NCBI GenBank assembly: GCA_017432615.1
Contig: JAFRIV010000045.1
Location: forward strand, 22,939-86,938
Direction: 5' to 3'
Origin: Oscillospiraceae bacterium
GTDB taxonomy: Bacteria > Bacillota > Clostridia > Oscillospirales > Oscillospiraceae
DNA: 64,000 nt
Of this stretch, positions 41,192 to 49,714 are shown one piece after another. The position numbers and the translations under genes were made by a program. The notes under the pieces are model-generated. The model was not told the DNA's origin. It was given only the letters and a program-made list of their open reading frames with translations, and ran no database searches. Numbering within the stretch: the stretch's first letter is position 1; each line of letters starts with the position of its first letter.

Positions 41192-41941
41192 TTATTCGTA
41201 ATCTACCACGTTGGCCCAGCGCAGCAGGAAATCTCTTTCTTCCAGGTTGCCTTTGACAGACTGCGATGCTGCAACGATGGGCATCCATTTCTGTACATAA
41301 CGTTTTTCCGTATCGCTTTTTTCACAGAAGAGGTCCAGATAACGGTCGGCATTTTCTGCTTCGCCGCGAAGATGGAAAGTAAGGAATGTACGGGCAGCAT
41401 CTGCCGATGCATTCCCCTGGGTGGCATGGGCCCAGTCGATGATGTAGAGATCTCCGCCCGGAGTGAGGATCACGTTGGAAGGACAAAGGTCACCATGGCA
41501 CAGCTTGTCATGGGTCGGCAGACCTTCCAGACGGATAAGAAGTTCGTAGCGCGTTACCGGTTCAAGATCGGCAGAGAGGATCTTCCGATTCATCTTATCC
41601 TTCAGACGGCTGAGGAGCGGACTGCGTTTGGAATGGATCAGAAGCTGTGTATCTACCAGCATGTTGAGATACTTTTCTGTATTCTCAGGATCATCCCGCA
41701 TCAGATGAGAGAGAGTCGTACCCTCAATATATTCTGAAACAATAGCCCACTTCCCGTCTACAGTCGTCACTTCAAGGATCCTCGGAACGTTCAGCCCCAC
41801 ATCTTCCACACGGGCCTGATTGAGTGCTTCGTTGAGAATATCCGCTTTGGAAAAGCTTTGGTTGAAGACTTTGATGCACTTGTCACCGTCGCGATAGATG
41901 AGTTTGTTTTTTCTTTCGGCAATAATCGTATCAAGATTCAT
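41192..41941 (-). CDS. Aminoglycoside phosphotransferase-fold kinase
   Basis: A 249-aa small-molecule kinase of the APH/choline-kinase fold. The N-lobe has CIKVFNQSFSKADILNEA and WAIVSEYIEGTTL; the catalytic loop is LCHGDLCPSNVIL (HGDxxxxN), followed by the metal motif LYIIDWAHATQGN. The start is 3 nt after the adhE stop and its ribosome binding site lies inside adhE, so it is coupled to adhE. Proteins of this kind are often found as accessory genes with unknown substrate; drug resistance should not be assumed. Confidence 0.75.
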   Translation of the reverse strand: MNLDTIIAERKNKLIYRDGDKCIKVFNQSFSKADILNEALNQARVEDVGLNVPRILEVTTVDGKWAIVSEYIEGTTLSHLMRDDPENTEKYLNMLVDTQLLIHSKRSPLLSRLKDKMNRKILSADLEPVTRYELLIRLEGLPTHDKLCHGDLCPSNVILTPGGDLYIIDWAHATQGNASADAARTFLTFHLRGEAENADRYLDLFCEKSDTEKRYVQKWMPIVAASQSVKGNLEERDFLLRWANVVDYE

Positions 41942-41944
41942 GGA

Positions 41945-44593
41945 TCAATTTCTCCCTTCCAGCTGAGCTGCATCCGGCTTGGCCGTCTCAATAAATTTTT
42001 TCCCGTAATAAGCATCAAGATACATCTGGCGGATCTCGCTGACCAGAGGATAGCGCGGATTCGCACCTGTGCACTGGTCATCAAAGGCCTGTTCCGACAT
42101 CTCGTCAAGAGAGGCGAGGAAGGCATCTTCATCCGGAACATAGTCACGGATCGTCGGCTTGATGCCGATCTTTTCTTTCAGTTCATCGACCTTTTTGATC
42201 AGATTGTCGACCTTCTGCTTGTCTGACCGGCCGCCGCAGCCAAGGGCATCGGCGATTTCCGCATAACGTGCCATGGCATGCGGGTGATCATACTGCGGGA
42301 AGGAGCCCATCTTTGTCGGCGCTTCGGAGGAATTGAAGCGGATCACTTCGTCCATCATCAGAGCGTTGGCGAGGCCGTGCGCCACATGATGAAATGCACC
42401 GAGTTTGTGCGCCATCGAGTGCATGACTCCGAGGAAAGCATTGGCAAAGGCCATGCCGGCCATTGTTGCTGCATTGGCGACTTTCTCACGAGCTGCGGCA
42501 TCCTGCCCGTTTTCATAGGCCTGCGGGAGATAAGTGAACAGAACCTGCAGCGCACGAATGGCAAGAGAGTCAGTGTAATCGGTTGCCATGACGGAAACAT
42601 AAGCCTCCAGTGCATGAGAAACAGCGTCGATGCCGGAGGAAGCGGTCAGGCCTTTGGGAGCCGTCATGTGGTAGTCAGCGTCTACGATGGCCATGTTCGG
42701 CATCAGTTCGTAATCGGCCAGAGGATATTTGATGTTGGTCGATTCATCGGTAATTACGGCAAACGGGGTGACTTCACTGCCCGTACCTGCTGAAGTGGGA
42801 ACAGCAATGAAGTAGGCTTTTTCTCCCATCTTCGGGAATTTATAGATGCGTTTGCGAATATCGGAGAAGCGCATTGCCATATCGGAAAAGTCTGCTTCGG
42901 GATGTTCATACAGCACCCACATGATCTTTGCCGCATCCATCGGAGAGCCCCCGCCGATGGCAATGATGGTATCGGGCTTGAACTCTGACATCAGAGCGGC
43001 ACCGCGTCTTGCGCAGGCAAGGGTAGGATCATTGGGAACATCAAAAAAGCAGGTATACTGAATGCCCATTTCCGAGAGCTTCTCAAAAACAGGAGTAGCA
43101 GCACCGGATTTATAGAGATGCGGCCCGGTTACAATGAAAGCACGCTTTTTGCCCATATCCTCCAGTTCGCGAAGGGCAACAGGCAGGCAGCCTTTTTTGT
43201 GATAAATCTTTTCCGGAGCACGGAACCACAGCATGTTTTCCCTTCTTTCCACGACTGTTTTGATGTTAAGCAGGTGTTTTACACCGACATTTTCTGAAAC
43301 GGAGTTGCCGCCCCAGGAACCGCATCCCAAAGTGAGGGACGGGGTGAGAGCAAAATTGTACAGATCCCCGAGACCGCCGTGGGAAGAGGGCGTATTGACG
43401 ACGATACGGCAAGTCTTCATCCGGGCCTGAAATTCGTCGAGCTTTGCCGCTTCTGTCGCGGTGTTCAGATAGATGGAAGAAGTATGACCGCGGCCGCCGT
43501 CTGCAATGAGCTGTTCCGCTTTGGCAAAGGCATCCTGAATATCGGATGCGCGATACATTGCCAGCACAGGAGAAAGCTTTTCATGAGCAAATTCTTCCGA
43601 CAGATCGACGGACTGGACTTCGCCGATCAGAATCTTTGTGCCCTCCGGAACGGAAACCCCGGCGAGGCTGGCAATTTTAGATGCTTTCTGACCGACAATC
43701 CCTGCATTCAAAGCCCCGTTGATGAGCATCGTTTTGCGAACCTTTTCCTTCTCCTCTTCATTGAGGAAGTAGCAGCCCCTTGCAGCAAATTCCCGGCATA
43801 CTGCGTCATACACTTTGTCAAGCACAATGACAGACTGTTCGGAAGCGCAGATCATTCCGTTGTCAAAGGTCTTGGAATGGATGATGGAATTGACAGCCAG
43901 CAGGATATCGGCAGAATCATCGATAATGGCCGGCGTATTCCCAGCACCGACACCCAGAGCCGGGGTACCGGAGGAATAGGCGGCATTGACCATGCTCGGG
44001 CCTCCGGTGGCAAGAATGATGTCAGATTCCTTCATCAGAAGACGAGTCATCTCCCGGGAAGGAGCATCGATCCATCCGATGATATCTTCCGGAGCACCGG
44101 CGGCAACGGCGGCATCCAGAACAATCTTGGCAGCTTCCACCGTGCATCCTTTTGCTCTGTGGTGCGGGGAAATGATGATCCCGTTGCGTGTTTTCAATGC
44201 GAGAAGTGTTTTGAAGATAGCCGTTGAAGTAGGATTCGTCGTCGGAATAATGGCACAGACAAGACCCAGGGGTTCGGCAATCTTCCGTATACCGTAAGCT
44301 TTGTCTTCTTCAATGACGCCGCAGGTTTTTGTGTCGCGATAGGCATTGTAAATGTATTCGGCAGCAAAATGATTTTTAATCACTTTGTCTTCCATAATAC
44401 CCATGCCGGTTTCCGCTACGGCTGCCTTTGCCAGGGGGATACGGGCTTTGTTTGCCGCTGTTGCCGCCGCAAGGAAGATCCTGTCAACCTCCTCCTGCGT
44501 GTAGGAGGCATACTTTTGCTGTGCGGCTTTGACTCTTTCAATTTCCGCTTCCAGCGCTTCAATGGTATCGATTACAGGGTAGTTGCTGCTCAT
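41945..44593 (-). CDS. adhE: Bifunctional acetaldehyde-CoA/alcohol dehydrogenase AdhE
   Basis: An 882-aa two-domain enzyme reducing acetyl-CoA to ethanol with two NADH; it forms spirosomes. The aldehyde dehydrogenase half (1-440) has IIPTTNPTSTAIFKTLLAL, GGPSMVNAAYSSGTPALGVG and the catalytic Cys in NGMICASEQSVIV. The iron-dependent alcohol dehydrogenase half (about 450-880) has IAIGGGSPMDAAKIMW and the metal His residues in GVMHSMAHKLGAFHHVAHG. The upstream region has a -17-spaced promoter overlapped by a Rex-like site. GGAGG precedes two in-frame ATGs; 44593 has the better spacing (44599 possible). Length is normal. Confidence 0.96.
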   Translation of the reverse strand: MSSNYPVIDTIEALEAEIERVKAAQQKYASYTQEEVDRIFLAAATAANKARIPLAKAAVAETGMGIMEDKVIKNHFAAEYIYNAYRDTKTCGVIEEDKAYGIRKIAEPLGLVCAIIPTTNPTSTAIFKTLLALKTRNGIIISPHHRAKGCTVEAAKIVLDAAVAAGAPEDIIGWIDAPSREMTRLLMKESDIILATGGPSMVNAAYSSGTPALGVGAGNTPAIIDDSADILLAVNSIIHSKTFDNGMICASEQSVIVLDKVYDAVCREFAARGCYFLNEEEKEKVRKTMLINGALNAGIVGQKASKIASLAGVSVPEGTKILIGEVQSVDLSEEFAHEKLSPVLAMYRASDIQDAFAKAEQLIADGGRGHTSSIYLNTATEAAKLDEFQARMKTCRIVVNTPSSHGGLGDLYNFALTPSLTLGCGSWGGNSVSENVGVKHLLNIKTVVERRENMLWFRAPEKIYHKKGCLPVALRELEDMGKKRAFIVTGPHLYKSGAATPVFEKLSEMGIQYTCFFDVPNDPTLACARRGAALMSEFKPDTIIAIGGGSPMDAAKIMWVLYEHPEADFSDMAMRFSDIRKRIYKFPKMGEKAYFIAVPTSAGTGSEVTPFAVITDESTNIKYPLADYELMPNMAIVDADYHMTAPKGLTASSGIDAVSHALEAYVSVMATDYTDSLAIRALQVLFTYLPQAYENGQDAAAREKVANAATMAGMAFANAFLGVMHSMAHKLGAFHHVAHGLANALMMDEVIRFNSSEAPTKMGSFPQYDHPHAMARYAEIADALGCGGRSDKQKVDNLIKKVDELKEKIGIKPTIRDYVPDEDAFLASLDEMSEQAFDDQCTGANPRYPLVSEIRQMYLDAYYGKKFIETAKPDAAQLEGRN

Positions 44594-44630
44594 GAGCATA
44601 ATCCTCCAGCCTTATTTCAATTACAGATGT

Positions 44631-44666
44631 ATTTTACCATTTTTCTCTTTGATAATCAACTGACAA
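44631..44666 (-). promoter_or_regulatory. adhE promoter with Rex-like operator
   Basis: On the minus strand TTGATT (44659-44654), 17-bp spacer, TAAAAT (44636-44631). An 18-bp site TTGTCAgttgaTTATCAA (44666-44649) overlaps the -35 and matches 11 of 14 defined positions of the Rex consensus TTGTTAAN4TTAACAA. Rex is the NADH-sensing repressor of fermentation genes. No rex gene is in the window. Confidence 0.6.
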
Positions 44667-44785
44667 TACTTCTGATAATATTAAAATCTGTAGAACAGGA
44701 GATAAAAAAACTTGTGAAAAAGTAACGAAAATCAGCAATAATGTTTGAGATATTTCGGAGAGATTGCCAAACAATACTCCTCCGA

Positions 44786-45829
44786 TTACCCTCCCTGCGT
44801 ATTCCGGACGAAATCCTCCGAGCGAGTCAAAGTCTGCCGGCCAAAAACCGCGAGCCCCAAAAACAGGAAGGAATAGTAACAGAAAAGCCGCCATAACAGC
44901 ATGGCCCAGAAAACACCTGAAATACCGTTTTCCGTAAAGATCATATAAAAAGCGCCTTCCGACACACCGGAATTTCCCGGGGTGGGGATCAGCGTTACGG
45001 CGGAATAAAGATAGATCGTGACAGCCAGCGTGGAGAGGAACGGGACCTGACTGCCAAGAGCACGCAACACACAGAAAGGGAGGGAGCAGAGTGCGATGCG
45101 GCAGCCCAGGGATAAAAGAAGCAGCAGAGACAGAAGCTTCTTTTCCCGTGCGATCAGAGAGATCCCGCTGTGAAACTGAGACAGCGAACGAAACACTTTC
45201 TGCAATGCCTTGTCATAATCCCGGATCAGATGCAGACGGACTCCTGCTTTTATCAGCCAGGCGGCAGCTGTTTTGGTCACTTTCGGCTGAAAAGAAAACA
45301 GCAGCTCGGCAGTGGGGGGAACGGCACAGAAGAAAAGCCCCAGGTAGGCGGCGATACGGACGGCTTCGTTACGGGGATCGCGAAACAGAAGAAAAGTAAG
45401 AAGCGTGAGAAGAATGGATGCTGCCTGACGCGTAATAAAATAGGCGGCCGGCATGGCGGCGCATGCCCCGACGGAAAAGCCTTTTCTGTTCAGCCAATAG
45501 ATCTGAAACGGCTGCCCTCCGCCGCCGGTCGGCATCAGGGCATCATAATATCTCCCGAGCACTACCACTTCAAAAGCACCGCGCAGGGAAATCGGTTCTC
45601 CGAGAAATCGCAGGATCAGAGAGCATTTGGCGGTTTCCGTAGCCAAAATGATTCCGACGCACAGCAATGCCAGGAGAAGATACCAGATACCGGCTTCTCC
45701 CAGGGAAAAAGCGTCTGCCGGATGCTCCGTATGAAACTCCCGAAAGGCAATCCAGACAACAACAGCAATATTCAGTAACAGGAAAAGAAACCACCACAGG
45801 GTGTAAGATGTTTTTTTCTCTGATTTCAT
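44786..45829 (-). CDS. UPF0104/lysylphosphatidylglycerol synthase transmembrane-type protein
   Basis: A 347-aa membrane protein with about eight helices, matching the flippase/AglD2-like membrane part of MprF: LGRYYDALMPTGGGGQPFQI, GACAAMPAAYFITRQAASI and YSAVTLIPTPGNSGVSEGAFY. There is no aminoacyl-transferase domain, so it is not itself an MprF synthase; it may flip a lipid. The start is uncertain: no good ribosome binding site precedes the ATG at 45829 or the GTG at 45838. It is followed by a 190-nt gap to the adhE control region. Confidence 0.8.
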   Translation of the reverse strand: MKSEKKTSYTLWWFLFLLLNIAVVVWIAFREFHTEHPADAFSLGEAGIWYLLLALLCVGIILATETAKCSLILRFLGEPISLRGAFEVVVLGRYYDALMPTGGGGQPFQIYWLNRKGFSVGACAAMPAAYFITRQAASILLTLLTFLLFRDPRNEAVRIAAYLGLFFCAVPPTAELLFSFQPKVTKTAAAWLIKAGVRLHLIRDYDKALQKVFRSLSQFHSGISLIAREKKLLSLLLLLSLGCRIALCSLPFCVLRALGSQVPFLSTLAVTIYLYSAVTLIPTPGNSGVSEGAFYMIFTENGISGVFWAMLLWRLFCYYSFLFLGLAVFGRQTLTRSEDFVRNTQGG

Positions 45830-45870
45830 AATATACACATATTAATTAAACCATAAAAGGAAAGAGGAAA

Positions 45871-45921
45871 ATGAATATCATGACCGGCCTGTTAAAACTA
45901 TTATCGCACAGGAAAAACTGA
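45871..45921 (+). CDS. Possible 16-residue peptide
   Basis: ATG preceded by an unusually strong purine-rich site (AGGAAAGAGGAAA) encodes MNIMTGLLKLLSHRKN, a short amphipathic basic peptide, then TGA. It could be a leader or membrane-active peptide, or chance. No promoter was seen directly upstream. Confidence 0.2.
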   Translation: MNIMTGLLKLLSHRKN

Positions 45922-45957
45922 ACGTCAACGAATACAGACAAAAAAACAGTTCCCGTC

Positions 45958-45986
45958 TTGACAGCATATCCGTCCTGCCGTACAAT
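45958..45986 (+). promoter_or_regulatory. Promoter of the polyphosphate:AMP phosphotransferase gene
   Basis: TTGACA (45958-45963), 17-bp spacer, TACAAT (45981-45986), 48 bp before the ATG at 46034. Confidence 0.85.
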
Positions 45987-46033
45987 CAGTTTACTCGAAA
46001 ATCAGAAAACAAGATAAAAAGGAGTGCAAAGAA

Positions 46034-47506
46034 ATGCTGAAAGAGTTGAAAGATACAAAACGGGAAGACAAAAAGGAACTCAAGACGGAGATTCGGGAAC
46101 TGAGAGAAAAGCTGCTGGCACAGCAGCAGCTGATCCGCAGCAGCGCCCTGCCGGTGATTGTGCTGGTAGAAGGCTGGGCTGCAGCCGGAAAGGGCAGCAT
46201 GATCAATGAACTGATCAGTGAGATCGATCCGCGGTTTTACAATGTGACCTCTCCTGCGGCAGCACAGGCAGAGGATCGGTATCCTTTTTTATATCCTTAT
46301 GCCAAAGCAATCCCGGAAAACGGCAAGATCATGTTTTATGATTCCGGGTGGATGGAAGGAGCCGTGCGGAAATATCTTCGTCGGGAAATCACAAAAAAGG
46401 AATATAAGGAGATCCTTCGCTCTGTCAATGAATTTGAACGGCAGCTGCGAGACGGCGGGTATTTACTGATCAAGCTGTTTTTGCACATCGGGCAGGAAGA
46501 GCAGAGACAGCGGCTTGCGACACTGCGCGAAAACTATGAAACACAGTGGCGCGTAACAACGGAAGACATCTGGCAGCACAACGAGTATAAGCTGTTCTGC
46601 GAGACATATGACTCCTTTATGGAGGAGACGAACGAACTGATAGCGTGGCATGTACTGAACGGAGAAGACAAGCGCGGTGCCGTGCGGGATGCGCTGAAAA
46701 TCCTGGTGAAGACCATCGACAAGGGGCTGGAGGAAGGAAAGTATATCGGGAAGCCGTTTAAAGAAGAATTCCCGCTGCTGAAAATGCCGAAGCTTGCCGA
46801 AATCGATCTCTCTCCCGTAATAGAGGAGGAAGAATACAAAACCGAACTTAAAAAACTGCAGACACGCCTGGGGCAGCTGCACAACACCATCTACCGGAAG
46901 AAGATCCCCGTGGTGCTGTGTTATGAAGGGTGGGATGCGGCAGGAAAAGGCGGCAATATCCGCAGGGTAGCCCGCCCGCTTGACCCGAGAGGATTTGATG
47001 TGGTGCCGATCTCGTCTCCGGAGCCTCATGAACTCAATCGGCAATATCTGTGGCGGTTCTGGACGAGACTGCCGAGAAGCGGTCACGTCTGCATCTTCGA
47101 CAGAACCTGGTACGGGCGCGTCATGGTGGAACGCCTGGAAGGCTTCTGTAAAGAAGACGATTGGAAGCGCGCCTATAATGAGATCAACGAATTTGAACGA
47201 CAGCTGACAGACTGGGGTGCAGTCGTGCTGAAATTCTGGATTCAGATCGATCAGGATACGCAGCTGGCACGTTTTACCGACCGGCAGAACACCCCGGAAA
47301 AGCAGTGGAAACTGACCGAAGAGGACTGGAGGAACAGAGAGAAGTGGCCTCAGTATGAAGAGGCAGTGGATGAGATGCTACAGAAAACCAGCACAGAAAA
47401 TGCTCCCTGGTTCATTATTGAATCCAATGACAAGAAATATGCCCGCATTAAAACGCTGAAGATCATCATCAAAGCGCTGGAAGAAGCTTGTGAGAGCAGA
47501 CTGTAA
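46034..47506 (+). CDS. pap: Polyphosphate:AMP phosphotransferase (double PPK2 domain)
   Basis: A 490-aa class II PPK2 enzyme that uses polyphosphate to phosphorylate AMP to ADP. Two P-loop PPK2 domains are in tandem: the first with LVEGWAAAGKGSMI and the degenerate DSGWMEGAVRKYL, the second with CYEGWDAAGKGGNIRR and the intact lid/Walker B DRTWYGRVMVERLEG. In characterised two-domain enzymes the C-terminal domain carries activity, which agrees with the better motifs there. A charged coiled-coil start (KELKTEIRELREKLLAQQQ) precedes the first domain. AAAGGAG ribosome binding site; monocistronic with its own terminator. Confidence 0.92.
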   Translation: MLKELKDTKREDKKELKTEIRELREKLLAQQQLIRSSALPVIVLVEGWAAAGKGSMINELISEIDPRFYNVTSPAAAQAEDRYPFLYPYAKAIPENGKIMFYDSGWMEGAVRKYLRREITKKEYKEILRSVNEFERQLRDGGYLLIKLFLHIGQEEQRQRLATLRENYETQWRVTTEDIWQHNEYKLFCETYDSFMEETNELIAWHVLNGEDKRGAVRDALKILVKTIDKGLEEGKYIGKPFKEEFPLLKMPKLAEIDLSPVIEEEEYKTELKKLQTRLGQLHNTIYRKKIPVVLCYEGWDAAGKGGNIRRVARPLDPRGFDVVPISSPEPHELNRQYLWRFWTRLPRSGHVCIFDRTWYGRVMVERLEGFCKEDDWKRAYNEINEFERQLTDWGAVVLKFWIQIDQDTQLARFTDRQNTPEKQWKLTEEDWRNREKWPQYEEAVDEMLQKTSTENAPWFIIESNDKKYARIKTLKIIIKALEEACESRL

Positions 47507-47572
47507 AGGTTTTCGCGCCGGCAGAACACAGAAAAACAGCATGCATCAAAGCGTGCAGAAAATAAAAGAGAA

Positions 47573-47607
47573 AGCAGCGGCTTGCAGAATAACTGCAGGC
47601 CGCTGCT
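47573..47607. terminator. Terminator between convergent pap and SGNH genes
   Basis: A 15-bp stem (47573-47587 with 47593-47607, one G-T wobble) with an AATAA loop, placed between the two convergent stops. Confidence 0.7.
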
Positions 47608-47622
47608 GCATCCTGCCGGTGA

Positions 47623-48273
47623 TTATCCGGCCTGTTCCAGCAAAGCCGGCACAAGATCAGCCAGACGGGCAGCCAGCTGTGCGTGCCCCTTACGCGTCAG
47701 GTGGGTAAAGTCGATCTTATTAAATTCACAGTCTTTGGCATCAAGATAATGAACGTTATTTCTTTTGGCAATCTCTTCCATATAAGCGGGCAGGGCGAGG
47801 GATTTTTCTACGCAGCCGTTTCCCATGACCTCATCGTGAAACCCTGCACCGAGGGGAGGCGGACAGACGACGAGAATGTTGGGGGCATGGCTTCCCCAGC
47901 ATTCTACGCTTTTGCATTTTTTGATCAGCCGTTCCATACCGACGGCTATAGCCGGGGCATTTGCGGCAAAACGTTCCTTTGTGTCATTGGTGCCGAGCAT
48001 GATGATCAGCAGATCAACCGCTTCATGGGACATCAGGACAGGATAAGCTACCGATATGGCATCCATGGATTCATGAAGAGGATCGGTAAAGACGGTGGTG
48101 CGGCCGCTCAAGCCCTCTTCCAGGATAAGGAAATCATCCCCGAGGGCTTTCTGCAGAAGACAGGTCCAACGCTCCTGCTCGTTGAAACGGTCTCCCCCGT
48201 CGGCACAGTCGGAAGGATCGGCACAATAGCCGTGTGTGTTGGAGTCACCGAGACAGACAATGTGTTTTTTCAT
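47623..48273 (-). CDS. SGNH-fold hydrolase (arylesterase/acyl esterase-like)
   Basis: A 216-aa GDSL-type hydrolase. Block I is CLGDSNTHGYCADP with the nucleophile Ser, the Gly block is EEGLSGRTT, block III is MLGTNDTKE, and the catalytic Asp/His pair is in IDFTHLTRKGHAQL. No signal peptide, so it is cytosolic. It lies 18 nt downstream of the nicotinamidase-like gene in a two-gene operon. The substrate is unknown; esterases of acylated sugars are plausible. Confidence 0.85.
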   Translation of the reverse strand: MKKHIVCLGDSNTHGYCADPSDCADGGDRFNEQERWTCLLQKALGDDFLILEEGLSGRTTVFTDPLHESMDAISVAYPVLMSHEAVDLLIIMLGTNDTKERFAANAPAIAVGMERLIKKCKSVECWGSHAPNILVVCPPPLGAGFHDEVMGNGCVEKSLALPAYMEEIAKRNNVHYLDAKDCEFNKIDFTHLTRKGHAQLAARLADLVPALLEQAG

Positions 48274-48291
48274 AAGAGAGTTCCTTCCTTT

Positions 48292-48816
48292 TTATATTAT
48301 ATCGATCTGGCAGCTTTCCATTACGGCAAGAGCCGCTTTGTGCTTTTCCGGGGTAACACCTGCGCAGCAGGCAGCCGGAACGGATACAGGCACCTCCGGG
48401 AAACAGGCTTTCAGAAGCAGCGCGTTGCTGACAACGCAGATATCTGTACAAAGGCCGAGCACTTCCAGCGTGAAGTTTTCGCCTCCCGCGCTTTCCCGGA
48501 TCAGATCCGGAAGCGCGGTTGAACCAAAGGTGGGCTTTTCCACGAGCGTATACGGTTTGCCGGAAAGTGCTTCTTCTACCCCGGCATTGAGCTGCCAGCC
48601 GGGTGTGCCGCGTACACAGTGCACGACAGGGAGCTTCCGGCCTTCCGCGGTGCCGAGATAATCCGGGGAATGGGTATCAAGCGTGACAAAGATCTCCCCT
48701 TCAAAGCGGCGGATCGTATCCGCAACCTGCGGGACGATGGCGGCAGCCTCCGGAGTGCCGAGAGAGCCGTCAACAAAATCTTTCTGCATATCTACAACGA
48801 CCAGAAAATGCTTCAT
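48292..48816 (-). CDS. Isochorismatase-fold cysteine hydrolase, nicotinamidase-like
   Basis: A 174-aa cysteine hydrolase. The catalytic Asp is in LVVVDMQKDFVDGSLG, the metal/active-site His in TLDTHSPDYLGTAEG and VVHCVRGTPGW, the Lys in LVEKPTFGST and the nucleophile Cys in VLGLCTDICVVSNAL. The short metal-site pattern DTHS with following His fits nicotinamidase PncA, which feeds NAD salvage. It is slightly short for PncA; ureidoacrylate- or isochorismatase-type activity is not excluded. First gene of the operon with the SGNH hydrolase. Confidence 0.82.
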   Translation of the reverse strand: MKHFLVVVDMQKDFVDGSLGTPEAAAIVPQVADTIRRFEGEIFVTLDTHSPDYLGTAEGRKLPVVHCVRGTPGWQLNAGVEEALSGKPYTLVEKPTFGSTALPDLIRESAGGENFTLEVLGLCTDICVVSNALLLKACFPEVPVSVPAACCAGVTPEKHKAALAVMESCQIDII

Positions 48817-48987
48817 AGGTGAATGATCCCCTCACTTCTTAACGGTATCGTGAATTTATTATAGGCAGAAGAACAGAAAATGTCAAAGAATTTGTGCCGT
48901 TGAAAAGAGCAAAGCCACGATCACGATTTTTGTGAAAAGTTGACATAAAAAATACTTGAAAACTGCTGTTTTTTTCCGTTTTAGGTA

Positions 48988-49016
48988 TTGCAATTTGGTT
49001 TCAATTGGTGTATAGT
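48988..49016 (+). promoter_or_regulatory. Promoter of the secreted 171-residue protein
   Basis: TTGCAA (48988-48993), 17-bp spacer, TATAGT (49011-49016). The ~93-nt leader can pair AACAGGATT (49031-49039) with AATCCTGTT (49081-49089). The 299-nt gap 48817-49115 holds nothing else recognised. Confidence 0.7.
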
Positions 49017-49115
49017 ACGCATACGAGCATAAACAGGATTGCAGATTTCCTGTCTCGTATTTTCCTTATGAAGCAGGGAAAATCCTGTTTCACAATATTT
49101 TAGGAGGTATTTACC

Positions 49116-49631
49116 ATGAAGAAAGCACTTGCACTTATCCTGGCACTTGCTGTTGTTCTGAGCCTTGGTGTAGCAGCATTTGCTGAAAACTCAGCGAGTG
49201 GTGCTCCGGCAGAAGCTCCCAAAGTGTACTATTACGGTCCCCCGCTTGACACCCTGAAAAAGGATGCAGGCCTGCTGGAAGCATATGATGCCAATGACAA
49301 AAAGATCGGCGATATTCCTGCTGAGGATGTAACACAGGTTGTTGTCGGCGACGCCGACAAGCTGGAAGCTGCCGACAAAGAGGCTTTCCTGGCTGCCTAT
49401 GAAGAGGCAAAGGCAATGGAAGGCAAAGCTGTGAAGTTCTTCTATTGGCTTCAGATCAAGAACCTTCCGGAAGGCTGTGCTTACGTGAAGTATCCGTTTA
49501 CCTGCAGCGGAGAAAATATTCAGGTAACCGTCAATGGCAACGAGATGGAAGTTGTAAGCCTTGGCGGGGATGAGTATTATGCTAAGCTCACAGAGTTTGG
49601 CTGTGTTGCGATCCTCTGCGACGCTGAGTAA
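49116..49631 (+). CDS. Secreted protein of unknown function
   Basis: A 171-aa protein with a clear signal peptide MKKALALILALAVVLSLGVA, cleavage after AFA (about residue 23). The mature part starts with an Ala/Ser/Pro-rich stretch and YYYGPPLDTLKKD, then a helical Ala/Glu/Lys region (DADKLEAADKEAFLAAYEEA) and a small beta-rich domain with two Cys (PFTCSGEN, FGCVAILCDAE). No lipobox or sorting signal. Strong promoter and GGAGG site suggest high expression. It is isolated by a terminator from the LCP gene. Function unknown. Confidence 0.75.
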   Translation: MKKALALILALAVVLSLGVAAFAENSASGAPAEAPKVYYYGPPLDTLKKDAGLLEAYDANDKKIGDIPAEDVTQVVVGDADKLEAADKEAFLAAYEEAKAMEGKAVKFFYWLQIKNLPEGCAYVKYPFTCSGENIQVTVNGNEMEVVSLGGDEYYAKLTEFGCVAILCDAE

Positions 49632-49662
49632 AACTGAAAAGCCCGATTTTATTAGGGTGATG

Positions 49663-49693
49663 ACAAAAGGGCGGCTTGGTTCCGCCCTTTTGT
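49663..49693 (+). terminator. Terminator after the secreted protein gene
   Basis: A 12-bp stem ACAAAAGGGCGG / CCGCCCTTTTGT with a 7-nt loop. It ends 21 nt before the LCP start, so the LCP operon must use read-through or an unrecognised promoter. Confidence 0.75.
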
Positions 49694-49714
49694 TGTGTTA
49701 AAAGTATTGTGCTG

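Noticed and set aside
41192-41941. Aminoglycoside resistance gene
   Set aside because: The fold is APH-like, but it is coupled to adhE and lacks features that would point to a drug substrate.
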